Counted from the stretch's first letter, positions 24,804-33,117 are shown. The stretch is DNA of 40,590 bases from Actinomadura bangladeshensis (GCF_004348335.1 NZ_SMJW01000044.1:1-40590); one strand, 5' to 3'. Translations and numbers: made by a program. The notes: generated from the sequence alone by a model not told the origin.

Positions 24804-25937
24804 TTACTTGTTCCTGGTCTTGCAGGTCTCGGTCTCCGCGGCCGGGCCCGTGCAGATCTGCTTCCAGGTGAACATCTCGAGGTCGACGGCCTTCTGCACA
24901 GCGTCGCCGGGGTCCTTGCCCTCTTCGAGGTGGATGAGCGTCGCGTCGAGCTTGGCCGTGGGCACCTTCATCGCGCCGTTGTCGATGGTGTCCTTGACGA
25001 GATCGGCCGGGGGCTGCTGGCCGGCGATCGCCGCGAGCGCGATCTTCGCCGCCGCCTCGGCCTCGACCTTGAACGGCTTGAGCACATTGTCCTGCTGGTC
25101 GCCGGTGAGCATGTACTGCAGACCCGTCAGCTCCGGGTTCTGGCCGCCGTACACGGGGATGTCGAGGTTCTTGCCCTTGAGCGCGGCGATGATGCCCGCC
25201 GTGATGCCGTCGTAGAACCCGAGGAACGCGCCGACCTTGTTCTGCGTCTTGGTCAGGCACTGCTCGGCGGCCTTGGTGGCGTTGTCGGGCGCCCAGTCCT
25301 TGACGTAGTCCTCGCAGACGACCTTGATGTCGCCGCTCTTGATCAGCGGGTCGAGGACCTGGTTCTGCCCGGTGAGCATCTGATCGGTGTACACGTCGCC
25401 CTTGTTGCCGTACTGGCGGGCGACCTGGACCGGCTTGGCGCCGAGCTCGCCGCTCGCGACCTGCTCGGCGAAGTAGGTGGCCTGCTGCGCGCCGACCTTC
25501 ACCGGGTCGAAGATCGTCTGTGCGTACAGCGTGCCCTTGACCGGCGGGTTCTCGTACCCGATGACCGGGACCTTGGCCTGCTCGGCGGCCTGGAGCAGGC
25601 CGGCGCTGGTGTTGGGGTCGGCGGCGACGACCACCAGCGCCTTGGCGCCGGCGGCGATCGCCGCGTTGGCCTGCGAGAGCTGCTGGTTGGAGTCGCCTCC
25701 CGCGTTCACGAACTTGACCTCGACGCCGGGGTCCAGCGCCTTGATCGCCTTCTCGAACGCCGGGCCGTCCTGCTGGATGTAGCGGGTCGGGGTGGTGTTG
25801 GGGGCCATGAAGTAGACGAGCTTGGAGTCGCCGTCCTTACCGGCGCCGGCGCCACCGCAGGCCGCAGTGAGGAGGAGGCCGGCGCACGCACCTCCGGCGA
25901 TGACGGTCCGTCGGATGGCGCCACGAGAACGCTTCAC
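24804..25937 (-). CDS. Sugar-type ABC transporter substrate-binding lipoprotein (XylF-like)
   Basis: 377 residues. Twin-Arg-poor lipoprotein signal with basic start MKRSRGAIRRTV and lipobox LTAAC, C27 being the lipidated cysteine. Periplasmic-binding fold Peripla_BP_4: NQQLSQANAAIAAGAKALVV, VVAADPNTSAGLLQAAEQAK, VPVIGYENPP, and later FLGFYDGITAGIIAALKGKN and VYGGQNPELTGLQYMLTGDQ. The C-terminal region has two or three Cys (QICTG, ETCKTRNK), suggesting a disulfide. The ligand is unknown: neighbours point to an oxidisable or keto compound rather than an ordinary sugar. Confidence 0.88.
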   Translation of the reverse strand: MKRSRGAIRRTVIAGGACAGLLLTAACGGAGAGKDGDSKLVYFMAPNTTPTRYIQQDGPAFEKAIKALDPGVEVKFVNAGGDSNQQLSQANAAIAAGAKALVVVAADPNTSAGLLQAAEQAKVPVIGYENPPVKGTLYAQTIFDPVKVGAQQATYFAEQVASGELGAKPVQVARQYGNKGDVYTDQMLTGQNQVLDPLIKSGDIKVVCEDYVKDWAPDNATKAAEQCLTKTQNKVGAFLGFYDGITAGIIAALKGKNLDIPVYGGQNPELTGLQYMLTGDQQDNVLKPFKVEAEAAAKIALAAIAGQQPPADLVKDTIDNGAMKVPTAKLDATLIHLEEGKDPGDAVQKAVDLEMFTWKQICTGPAAETETCKTRNK

Positions 25938-25997
25938 TGGGTACCTCTTCTGCTGGACATCCGCGCCGCCCGGCGCGGATGGTCTTGTGGGGGTGGA

Positions 25998-27767
25998 TCA
26001 GAGCGGCTGAAGGCCCGCGTGCTTCGCGGTGATCTGCAGCGCGAGGTGCTTGGAGTAGATGCGGACCCAGGCGAGCGGTCCGCCCATGTACCAGAACCCC
26101 GGGTGGCCGGTGCGCCGGTAGAGTCCGCCGATCTCGCCGTCCTCGCCGATGCCGAGGACGAGCGGGAGGCGGTCGGCGACCTGGTCGCCGAAGAGCCGGC
26201 GGGCCGTCTCGCGCATGTTCTGGTAGCCGGTGGCGAGGACGACGAGGTCGGCCTCGATGGTCCGGCCGTCCTCGAGGCGGATGCCGTCGGGGGTGAACTC
26301 CGCGAGCCCGGAGCCCTGCGCGAGCTTGATCTTCCCGTCGGCGATGAGCCGCGAGCAGCCCACGTCGATGTAGTAGCCGCCGCCGTAGGCCAGCGCGTAG
26401 CCCATCAGCCCGGTGCCGTCGGGCCCGTTGTTGCGCTTGAAGCCGACCGCGTCGAGTGCGGCGAGCAGGTCCGCGTCCTTCTTCGCGGTCTCCTTGACGC
26501 CGTCCTTGGCCATCTCCAGGACGAGCGGCCACGGGGTGCCGCTGGCCAGCAGGTCGGCGTACGCGGTCGGCGGACCGCCCTCGACGAAGTTGCTGCCGAA
26601 GATGGCCGGAATGCCGTGCTCCTGGCTGATGATGTGGGTCGAGGAGCGCTGCACCAGTGTGACGTCCGCGCCGGCCTCGTAGAGGTCCTGCGCGATGTCG
26701 TGGCCGCTGTTGCAGGCGCCGACGACCACGGCCTTCTTCCCGGCCCAGCCGGTGACCGAATCGTGCCGGCTGGAGTGGTAGACCGTGCCCGCGAACCGGT
26801 CGCGTCCCGGGACATCGGGGATGTTCGGCTCGCCGGCGGCGCCCGTGGCGAGGACGACGTCGCGCGGACGCAGTTCCCGCTCCCCGTCCGGCGTACGGAC
26901 GCGCAGCGTCCACCGCCCGGTCTCCTCGTCGTAGTCGCTCGCGGTCATCTCGGACGACGTCCAGACGTTGAGCTCCATCGCCGACGCGTACGACTCGAAC
27001 CAGTCGGCGATCTTGTCCTTGGGGCAGTAGACCGGCCATGAGTCGGGATAGGGCATGTAGGGCAGGTGGTCGGCCCACACCGGGTCGTGCAGGACCAGCG
27101 AGTGGTAGCGCTTGCGCCACCCGTCGCCCACCCGCGCGCTCTTCTCGATGATCAGCGTGTCGACGCCCATGAGCCCGAGGTTCGCGGCGACGGTCAGACC
27201 GCCCTGACCAGCCCCGATGACGACCACGTCCGGGTCGGAGCCGGTGTAGCGCAGGTGCTCCTGCCGCTTCTGGAGCCAGTTGCGCCCGCCGTCTGCGGGG
27301 TCGTACCGCGGGCCCCTGGAGCGGTGCGGGCCGATCGCCCGCTCGTGACCGCGCAGGTCGTCGAGTTCGGTCAGCACGGTCCAGGCGACCCAGCCGCCGT
27401 CCTCCCGGACGAGCCGGACGGCCCCCCGCCCGAAGCCGACCGGCGTCTCGAAGGTGAGGAAGCCTTCGACGATCTCGCCGTCGCCCTGGTACCGCGGACC
27501 GAACTCGGTGACCATCCGGACGTTCGCGAACGATCCCGTCGCCAGGTGCTCGCCCAGCATCGCCGCGATGCGGTCCCGGCCGCGGTAGGTGCCCAGGTCC
27601 TGGGTGAGCGCGAGCAGGTCGCGCCACCAGCTGTCGTCGGCGAGCAGCGTGGCGGTTCCCGCGGCGTCGGCGGCCTCGAGCGCCGCCGTGAAACGTTCCA
27701 ACCACGCGGCGAACGTGGCCTCCGCCGTGACCTCGACCACGCTGACCTGGCCTGTCTCCGTCGCCAT
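25998..27767 (-). CDS. Flavin-containing monooxygenase with N-terminal SnoaL-like domain
   Basis: 589 residues. Residues ~12-140 form a SnoaL/NTF2-like domain; the rest is a class B flavin monooxygenase. FAD motif VVIGAGQGG (183-190), FMO fingerprint FAGTVYHSSRH (325-335) without the W of Baeyer-Villiger enzymes, NADPH motif VVVGACNSG (347-355) and LATGYQN. This resembles YUCCA-like enzymes. It would hydroxylate or oxygenate a carbon or heteroatom using NADPH and O2; the substrate is unknown. ATG 27767 has GAAGGG upstream. An open frame extends further up but would cross the promoter and the palindrome. Confidence 0.85.
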   Translation of the reverse strand: MATETGQVSVVEVTAEATFAAWLERFTAALEAADAAGTATLLADDSWWRDLLALTQDLGTYRGRDRIAAMLGEHLATGSFANVRMVTEFGPRYQGDGEIVEGFLTFETPVGFGRGAVRLVREDGGWVAWTVLTELDDLRGHERAIGPHRSRGPRYDPADGGRNWLQKRQEHLRYTGSDPDVVVIGAGQGGLTVAANLGLMGVDTLIIEKSARVGDGWRKRYHSLVLHDPVWADHLPYMPYPDSWPVYCPKDKIADWFESYASAMELNVWTSSEMTASDYDEETGRWTLRVRTPDGERELRPRDVVLATGAAGEPNIPDVPGRDRFAGTVYHSSRHDSVTGWAGKKAVVVGACNSGHDIAQDLYEAGADVTLVQRSSTHIISQEHGIPAIFGSNFVEGGPPTAYADLLASGTPWPLVLEMAKDGVKETAKKDADLLAALDAVGFKRNNGPDGTGLMGYALAYGGGYYIDVGCSRLIADGKIKLAQGSGLAEFTPDGIRLEDGRTIEADLVVLATGYQNMRETARRLFGDQVADRLPLVLGIGEDGEIGGLYRRTGHPGFWYMGGPLAWVRIYSKHLALQITAKHAGLQPL

Positions 27768-27803
27768 GGACGCACCCTTCGGTCCGCGAAACTTCGATAC
27801 AGT

Positions 27804-27842
27804 CCGAGCGATCGCTCGGTAGGCACAGAGTGTGCAGGTCAA
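27804..27842 (-). promoter_or_regulatory. Promoter and perfect palindromic operator of the FMO operon
   Basis: CCGAGCGATCGCTCGG (27804-27819) is a perfect 16-bp palindrome 36 bases upstream of the FMO start. On the minus strand TTGACC (27842-27837) lies 17 bases above it and would serve as -35, so the palindrome falls on the -10/start region. GAGCG-containing palindromes are typical TetR operators in actinobacteria. The operon's own TetR (19992-20636) is the best candidate to bind it. Confidence 0.6.
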
Positions 27843-27869
27843 CAACCTGATAAGCAATACCTTCGTAAA

Positions 27870-28377
27870 ACATTCATCTCGGCGGTGATTGCCGAGCCAC
27901 GTGTCCGATCTGATGGAATCAAGGCTCCAGGGCCAGCCGATTCGACACCGCGCCGTGGGTGACCGAGCCTTCATCAACCCCTGCGCGGCCGGCTCTTCAT
28001 CGTGATGGCCAGGGCCGGCAACAGACCGGACTCCCCCGACGGCACCGCACATGTTCCTCGTACCGGCGGGCGCGGTGGGCGAGGGGTTTCGCTACGCCCA
28101 TGTCCAGTTCGGCCTGGGTGCCTGTCCTAGGTGATGCGCCGGCTCGGTGCGGCGGAACACGCCCGCGAAGTGCGGGTCGCATCGAGACGGTCGGCGAGGT
28201 TGCGGACACTCCGCGGGTGGGCCGGAGGCCCAGCCCGGCCAGGCGCGCGATGGCCGTCCGGGTGATGAACGCAGGACCTGCGCCGGTGATGCGGCTGGGA
28301 CGGCCTCCTGCTCAGTCGGAGGCCGGGCGGGTCGGTCCCGCCGGTGGAAGTCGTGGATCACATCGCGGACGGTGCCC
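27870..28377. other. Gene-poor region with possible IS630-type remnant
   Basis: About 500 bases between the FMO promoter and the coiled-coil gene without a credible gene. The stretch near 27835-27900 is AT-richer than the surroundings. On the minus strand at about 28394-28341 the frame EGTVRDVIHDFH resembles the HTH segment of IS630-type transposases (VR-VIH-FN). Nothing catalytic (no DDE region) can be seen. The remnant overlaps the 3' end of the coiled-coil gene, suggesting an old junction here. Confidence 0.3.
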
Positions 28378-29625
28378 TCATGAGCGGCGACCATCCTGGG
28401 GATCGCCGGGGCCGGCGTGCTCGCCGTCGGGGCGGCCGGGCACTGTAGCGGCTTCGGCGCGGGCGGCGCGTTCGCGCTGCATGGCGGCTTCGGCGCGGGC
28501 GGCCACCAGGTCGCTCTCGAGCCGGTCGCAGAGGGCTTGACGGGAGGCGAGCGCGTTCTGTGCGGCGGCCAGTTGCCGAGCGGCCTGCTCGGCGGCGGAC
28601 TCGAGGGCCGGTTGCCGGCGTTCCAGGGCCTCGGCACGGACGGCGGCCTCACGTCCGTGCCGGATCGCCTCGTCACGTGCCCGCTCGGCGGCTTCAGCCC
28701 TGGTCAGCTGGGCGCGTGTCTCCCCGTGGGCAGCGGCCAGCGCCTCCCGAGTGCCCGCAAGTGCCGCCGTAGTGTGGGCCAGTTCGTCCTGAAGGGCCTG
28801 CAGTTGCTCAGTCTGGGCCCGGGCGGTCGCTTCGAACCGGGTGCGTTCCTGCTCGTGGGCGTTGCGGGCGTCGCGGAGTTCGGCGGCCTTGGCGTCGCGG
28901 GCGGCCTCAGCGATGGCCTGGGCCTCACGGGCGGCGTCGCGGGCATCCCGGTGCGCGGCGATCGCCTCGGCGGTGTCGGCGCGGACGCGCTCTAGCTCCG
29001 CATGGTCGCGGGCCGCGGCCTGCTCGGCGGCCCGCTGCGCGGCTCGGGCGGCCTCGGCGGCCGTGACGGCTTCCTTGCGCGCCTTGTCGGCGGCCAGGGC
29101 ACGGGCATCGGCGTCGGCTTCGGCCTGTGCGGCGGCCGTCGCCTCGGCCTCGGCCCGCTGCACCCGGGACAGCGCTCCGTCCTGCGCCTGGGTGAGGAAG
29201 TCCTGCAGTGCGGTCAACTGGGCCTGCAGGGCGCCGATGGCCGCCGGCACCTGCTGGGCGAGCGCTTCGGCCTGGTGCAGTGGTTCGTCGACCGCGGCGG
29301 CGTCGGCCGCGCGCCGGTCTCGGCTGGCCTGATCGGCGTGGGCCTTGCTGCAGTACTTGGCGGGCCGGCCGCGGCCGCGCATCGGGAGCGGTTCGGTGCA
29401 GCCGGCCAGGGCGCACTCCCCCGCCGATTCAGCCCCCGGGTTCCCGGCCGCAACCTGCCCGCCGGCTTGCCCGTCCGGCTCAGCGTCGTCGTCAACGGCG
29501 GGATCGGCTGGGGGCGCGGGCGGTGTGACGCCCGGCCCGATGGCCGGTGGAGTGACCGCCGCGGTGCTCGCGGTGTCCGCAGAGTCGTCAGTGGCGCCGT
29601 TCTTGCTGCCCGTCTCGCTGCTCAC
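28378..29625 (-). CDS. KfrA-like coiled-coil protein with N-terminal zinc finger
   Basis: 415 residues. Residues 1-70 are Ala/Pro/Asp-rich. A small zinc-finger motif follows: C71-x4-C76, then GRGRPAKYCSKAH with C92 and H96, like the GRGRP-YCS-aCRq fingers of actinobacterial DNA-binding proteins but with His as the last ligand. From ~115 to 395 it is an almost unbroken Ala/Glu/Arg/Gln heptad coiled coil, like KfrA of plasmids. It probably binds DNA and oligomerises. GTG 29625 lies 7 bases below TAGGAT (29637-29632), so a leaderless mRNA is likely. It is divergent from the integrase. Confidence 0.72.
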   Translation of the reverse strand: MSSETGSKNGATDDSADTASTAAVTPPAIGPGVTPPAPPADPAVDDDAEPDGQAGGQVAAGNPGAESAGECALAGCTEPLPMRGRGRPAKYCSKAHADQASRDRRAADAAAVDEPLHQAEALAQQVPAAIGALQAQLTALQDFLTQAQDGALSRVQRAEAEATAAAQAEADADARALAADKARKEAVTAAEAARAAQRAAEQAAARDHAELERVRADTAEAIAAHRDARDAAREAQAIAEAARDAKAAELRDARNAHEQERTRFEATARAQTEQLQALQDELAHTTAALAGTREALAAAHGETRAQLTRAEAAERARDEAIRHGREAAVRAEALERRQPALESAAEQAARQLAAAQNALASRQALCDRLESDLVAARAEAAMQRERAARAEAATVPGRPDGEHAGPGDPQDGRRS

Positions 29626-29631
29626 CCGCCC

Positions 29632-29683
29632 ATCCTAGGGATTTTTTCGCTTCGCGACACGCTAAATGAATAACGCGACACGC
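29632..29683. promoter_or_regulatory. Two phased iterons over the coiled-coil gene promoter
   Basis: CGCGACACGC occurs at 29653-29662 and 29674-29683, exactly 21 bp apart (two helical turns), separated by an AT-rich stretch. TAGGAT on the minus strand (29637-29632) is a -10, and the matching -35 position (about 29660-29655) falls inside the first iteron. Binding there would block the coiled-coil gene. The repeats could also be integrase arm-type sites. Confidence 0.6.
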
Positions 29684-29713
29684 AGAACGCGTAATGAGGA
29701 TCAGGTTGGGGCT

Positions 29714-29749
29714 CCGGGATAATGACGGTTATCCTGGTGATCATGATCA
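29714..29749. promoter_or_regulatory. Inverted repeats at the integrase start
   Basis: CCGGGATAA-TGACGG-TTATCCTGG (29714-29722/29729-29737) is an 8-of-9 inverted repeat containing GATAAT (29718-29723), a likely -10. It is followed at once by the perfect palindrome TGATCATGATCA (29738-29749), which holds the ATG at 29743. It is likely a control site for integrase expression or part of an attachment core. Confidence 0.45.
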
Positions 29750-31146
29750 ACAGCGGCGACCGGCCCGCGATCGATGCCGCGCACGACCTCACGGGCGAGT
29801 CGTGCCCACCCTTCGAGGGGCAAGGGCCGGAAACGTCCGAGAGCGCCTACGCGCCGCACGCTCCAATGCGATTGCAAGCCGAGACAGTGGCGAACGGGCC
29901 CGAAACCGCTGGTGAGGGTGTCGTGGTGGAGCGCCCGGCGGCGCGCGCGTTGGCGGCGGGCGGCATGAGCGCCGTCCCGCGACCGACTCCGGAGGCACCG
30001 TTGGAAGCCGCCACGCTGTTGCCGGCGCCCGCAACGGCGACGCTTCCGCCAGCGACCTTGTCACCGGGGCCCGACCCGGCGCAGGATCCGGTCGGGGAGG
30101 CCGTCGCGCTGCTGCCCGCGCTGCCGGCGGACGACCCAGGCGACCGTTACGGCCTGCGGCTGCTGACCGCCGCCTGGCTGCGCAGCCAGCGCAGCGACGC
30201 CACCCGCCGCGGCTACTACCGTGATCTGGGCGACTGGCTGGGCCACTGCGCCCGCACCGGACTGGATCCGCGGGCGGCACGGCGCGCGGACATCGACGAC
30301 TGGTCGGCGTCCATGACCGTCACCGTCGGCGGCCGGTCACGCCCGCCGAGCGCCGCGACCCATGCGCGGCGGCTCGCGGCGGTGTCGTCCTGGTACACCT
30401 ACCTGCAGTCCAACGACGTCACCGACCGCAACCCGACCCGGCTGGTCAAGCGCCCGAGCAGCGCGCAGATCGCCGCGTCCGCCCGGAAGGCGCCCACCCT
30501 CAGCGTCGCCGAGACCGCGCGGCTGCTCGACACCGCGGAGGGCCGCGCCATCGAGCTGGGCACCGAGGCGGCCTGGCGCGATGCGGCCGTGGTCGCCCTG
30601 CTCTTCTACACCGCGCTGCGCGTATCGGCGTTCACCGGCGCCGACCTGGCCGACCTGGACACCGAAGCCGGGTACAGGGTGCTGCGGTACACCGCCAAGG
30701 GCAAGGGCCCCGACGGCCGTGACTACGTCCGCCTGGACGGCGAGCTCTGCCGAGTTCTGGACGCCTACCTCGCCGTCCGTGCCGGTCGGCATCCGGGCCG
30801 CGACTGCCCGCCCGGACCGCTGCTCGTCACCACCCCACATCCCTACGATCGGGCCAAGCGCGGCGACAAACGACTGACCCAACGAGATGTCACCAACATC
30901 CTGCGCCGGCAGGCGGGGCTGGCCGGGCTGCCGGCCGCGTCCCGGCTCAGCCCGCACAGCGGCCGCCGCACCGTCATCACCACCCTGCTCGGCAACGACG
31001 TCCCCCTCGCCAAGGTCCAGGACCTGGCCGGCCACGCCGATCCCCGCACCACCCGCGGTTACGACGACACCAATCACAAACTCGCCTCCTCCCCCGTCAC
31101 CGACCTCACCCGCATCCTGGCTCGCCACCGCACCGCCTCGGACTAG
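29743..31146 (+). CDS. Tyrosine recombinase/site-specific integrase
   Basis: 467 residues from ATG 29743 (ATG 29722 also possible but lies in the presumed -10). The first ~125 residues are low-complexity Ala/Pro, an unusual extension. A core-binding SAM-like domain follows (RSQRSDATRRGYYRDLGDWL, ARRLAAVSSWYTYLQ), then the catalytic domain with all active residues: R293 (TALRVSAFTG), K near 320 (TAKGKGPDGR), H405/R408 (PHSGRR), H431 (LAGHADPRTT) and Y440 (RGYDDT). It is XerC/D-like. There is no excisionase, tRNA or structural phage gene nearby, so it may act alone or with the coiled-coil protein. Confidence 0.9.
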   Translation: MINSGDRPAIDAAHDLTGESCPPFEGQGPETSESAYAPHAPMRLQAETVANGPETAGEGVVVERPAARALAAGGMSAVPRPTPEAPLEAATLLPAPATATLPPATLSPGPDPAQDPVGEAVALLPALPADDPGDRYGLRLLTAAWLRSQRSDATRRGYYRDLGDWLGHCARTGLDPRAARRADIDDWSASMTVTVGGRSRPPSAATHARRLAAVSSWYTYLQSNDVTDRNPTRLVKRPSSAQIAASARKAPTLSVAETARLLDTAEGRAIELGTEAAWRDAAVVALLFYTALRVSAFTGADLADLDTEAGYRVLRYTAKGKGPDGRDYVRLDGELCRVLDAYLAVRAGRHPGRDCPPGPLLVTTPHPYDRAKRGDKRLTQRDVTNILRRQAGLAGLPAASRLSPHSGRRTVITTLLGNDVPLAKVQDLAGHADPRTTRGYDDTNHKLASSPVTDLTRILARHRTASD

Positions 31147-31432
31147 GGCCCGGCATCCCGACAAGCCCGCGAGGCATTCACCAAGCCACCAGGCAGAGCG
31201 CACTGCCGACGATGCGGAGTCTGTGTCAAATCTCGCGTCCCCGTATTCACCTGGTCCCTGCCGAGTGATGCGGGGCTTCGGGTTGGTGACGCACGGTGCA
31301 GGGGCCCGCGCGATGCGGGCCGCCTCCCGATGCGGGGACAGGTGGTCAGCGGAAACTGATCGGCGTGGTGGACGGCCCAGTCGGCGTAGATGTACGGGGG
31401 CGCCCGGTGACGGGGTGTCGGTAACGAAGCTG
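31147..31432. other. Non-coding stretch downstream of the integrase
   Basis: About 290 bases with no recognisable gene. Short frames on both strands lack ribosome sites and family motifs. Composition is less GC-skewed in codon position than in true genes nearby. It could contain an attachment site, but I see no repeat of it elsewhere in the window. Confidence 0.4.
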
Positions 31433-31654
31433 TCATGAGGTGAACGCGTTGACGCTCGTCCAGGTCAGACGGTCCGGCGTCCGCCCCGGGTCGAGGAACG
31501 CCGTGTGCGAGGTGCCGACCGCAGCAGCGACCGCACGCCGGTCCGCGTCCGTCGCCGCCGGGTCGTCGTCGGTGACGGACGTGGGGCTAACGCCCCGGCC
31601 GTCGCTCCGCACGCACGCATCAACGACCGTGGCATCCGGCCAGGACAACAGCAC
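31433..31654 (-). pseudogene. N-terminal fragment of a PhzF-family protein
   Basis: 73 codons. VVDACVRSDGRGVSPTSVTD and DRRAVAAAVGTSHTAFLDPG match the first ~50 residues of a PhzF/diaminopimelate-epimerase-fold isomerase (conserved catalytic-side segment and the GTSHTAFL strand). The normal continuation toward the CGHgT motif is absent: the frame stops 20 residues later after unrelated sequence. Full members are ~260-300 residues. It is a truncated relic, possibly cut by the event that brought in the integrase. Confidence 0.55.
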
Positions 31655-31701
31655 CGTGCGTATCAGGTGACGGATGCTCAGCGATGGCTGGGCCCGCTTG
31701 G

Positions 31702-32007
31702 TCAGTCGATGCCTTCGACGATGCGGAAGTCGCGCTCGAAGCCGTCGGGGAGGGCGACCAGCGCCTTCTGGTATGCCTCGCTCTCGTATGCCGCGACGGC
31801 CTGTTCAAAGCTGTCGAACTCGATCAGAACGACGCGCTGCGTGATTCCAGCCTCGTGGGCGACGACTCGACCGCCACGGGACGGGAGGAGGGCCAGGTTG
31901 CGCCCGCCCCCGGCCTGGACAGCCGGACCGGCCAGCTTGTCGTAGGCGGCCAGCCTCTCAGGGTCGGAAATGGCGGGGTAGACACTGACCCAGTAGCCCT
32001 TAGCCAT
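31702..32007 (-). CDS. DUF1330 family protein
   Basis: 101 residues: AKGYWVSVYPAISDPERLAA, then YDKLAGPAVQAGGGRNLALL and RVVLIEFDSFEQAVAAYESE, ending YQKALVALPDGFERDFRIVE, a complete DUF1330 (dimeric alpha-beta barrel) domain of normal length. The function is unknown. The start at 32007 is set by the family N-terminus (MAKGYW) and GGAGG a few bases upstream. It is divergent from the LysR gene and is its likely target. Confidence 0.85.
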   Translation of the reverse strand: MAKGYWVSVYPAISDPERLAAYDKLAGPAVQAGGGRNLALLPSRGGRVVAHEAGITQRVVLIEFDSFEQAVAAYESEAYQKALVALPDGFERDFRIVEGID

Positions 32008-32059
32008 GGAAACCTCCAGCGTTCGGCCGGACACGTCCGACTTCGAATTGACATTCAGA

Positions 32060-32183
32060 TCGATTGATCCCGGCGACCGGTAGTGCGGTCGGCTGAATCG
32101 CCATATGCGCAGGTTAGGGCTTGATGTGCGGTCGGGGGAAAGACCGGTACGGGATAGACTCAGAACGGATCGTTATCAATCGA
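32060..32183. promoter_or_regulatory. Widely spaced inverted 9-mers in the DUF1330-LysR spacer
   Basis: TCGATTGAT (32060-32068) and ATCAATCGA (32175-32183) are exact inverted copies, one near each divergent start and 106 bases apart. They could be paired regulator sites that loop or act separately. Chance cannot be excluded. Confidence 0.3.
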
Positions 32184-32195
32184 CAGGGAGGGCAC

Positions 32196-33112
32196 GTGGC
32201 GCCGGATACGGTGAGTCTGCGGTACTTCCTGGTGCTGGCGCAGGAGTTGAACTTCACCCGCGCGGCCGCACGGATTGGTATCGCACAGCCCGCACTCAGC
32301 GCCCGGATGCGCCGATTGGAGGCGGAACTCGGCACGGCCCTGCTGGTCCGCAGTACGCGTAGCGTCGTATTGACCACAGCCGGTGCGGCTTTGGCGGAGT
32401 CCGCGCCGCCTGCGCTGGCGGCGCTGGACCGGGCCTGGGACACCGCCCGGAGCGCGGCGGCCGGGGAACTGGGCACGCTGAGCATCGGATACAGCCTCAG
32501 CACCGGGGCCGAGACGGCACCGGCCCTGGTGGACAGGCTGATTCGCGGCAACAGCGGTCTCGAGGTCGGCGCGGTCCCGATGGCGACACCGGAGATCTCC
32601 CCCGCGGTGGCCGAGGGCCGCATCGATGCCGGGATCACCCGCGGTGAACAGCCTGGCCGCGGCGTGCGCCGGTTCTTGCTGCGGCGTGAGCGCATCGGGG
32701 TTCAGCTGGCGCAGCACCATCCGCTGGCCGGACACCCGGAGATCGAGATCGCCGACGCGGCCGCGTATCCCCTGCGACTCGCCGACCGTGCGGCCAACCC
32801 CGTGGTTCACGATCAGCTGTCCGCGCTGTTCCAGGACACCCGGCCACACCCCCGATTCCACACCCCCGATTCCACACGCCCGCAGTCTCCTTCGACATGT
32901 CTCAGCGCTACCTGCTCGACGGGGTCACCCTCGCCCCGGCCGGAGAAGCCGCGGTCACAGCACAACCGGCCGGTCTCACCTGGCGACCGCTGCGGGGCGC
33001 GCCCAGCCTGACGATCCACCTGGTCCTCCCACGCGAGCAGTCGCCGCTGCACCGCCGCATCCGTACCGCCGCCAGAACCCTGGCGCACGAGCTGAACTGG
33101 CTGCCGGACTGA
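32196..33112 (+). pseudogene. LysR-family regulator, frameshifted by a 14-bp duplication
   Basis: The frame from GTG 32196 encodes a good LysR N-terminus (LRYFLVLAQELNFTRAAARI, IAQPALSARMRRLEAELGTA, then LLVRSTRSVVLTTAG) and most of the effector domain up to FQDTRPHPRFHTP near 32860. After that this frame turns to non-homologous sequence, while the proper C-terminus (MSQRYLLDGVTLAPAGEAAV through LVLPRE to NWLPD) continues in another frame to 33112. Removing one copy of the 14-bp tandem duplication at 32844-32871 restores one uninterrupted LysR reading frame of normal length. Confidence 0.85.
32844..32877 (+). repeat. 14-bp tandem duplication that breaks the LysR gene
   Basis: CCACACCCCCGATT at 32844-32857 is repeated exactly at 32858-32871, followed by a partial third copy (CCACAC, 32872-32877). 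14 is not a multiple of 3, so the duplication shifts the frame. With one copy the codons read straight through PHPRFHTPAVSFDMSQRYL. Slippage could revert it. Confidence 0.9.
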
Positions 33113-33117
33113 CGCGC

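Noticed and set aside
25998..27767. Baeyer-Villiger monooxygenase
   Set aside because: The fingerprint FAGTVYHSSRH lacks the W-P/D ending of Baeyer-Villiger enzymes, so I call it a general FMO.
28378..31146. Intact prophage or ICE
   Set aside because: No structural, replication, relaxase or excisionase gene was found around the integrase; only relics follow it.
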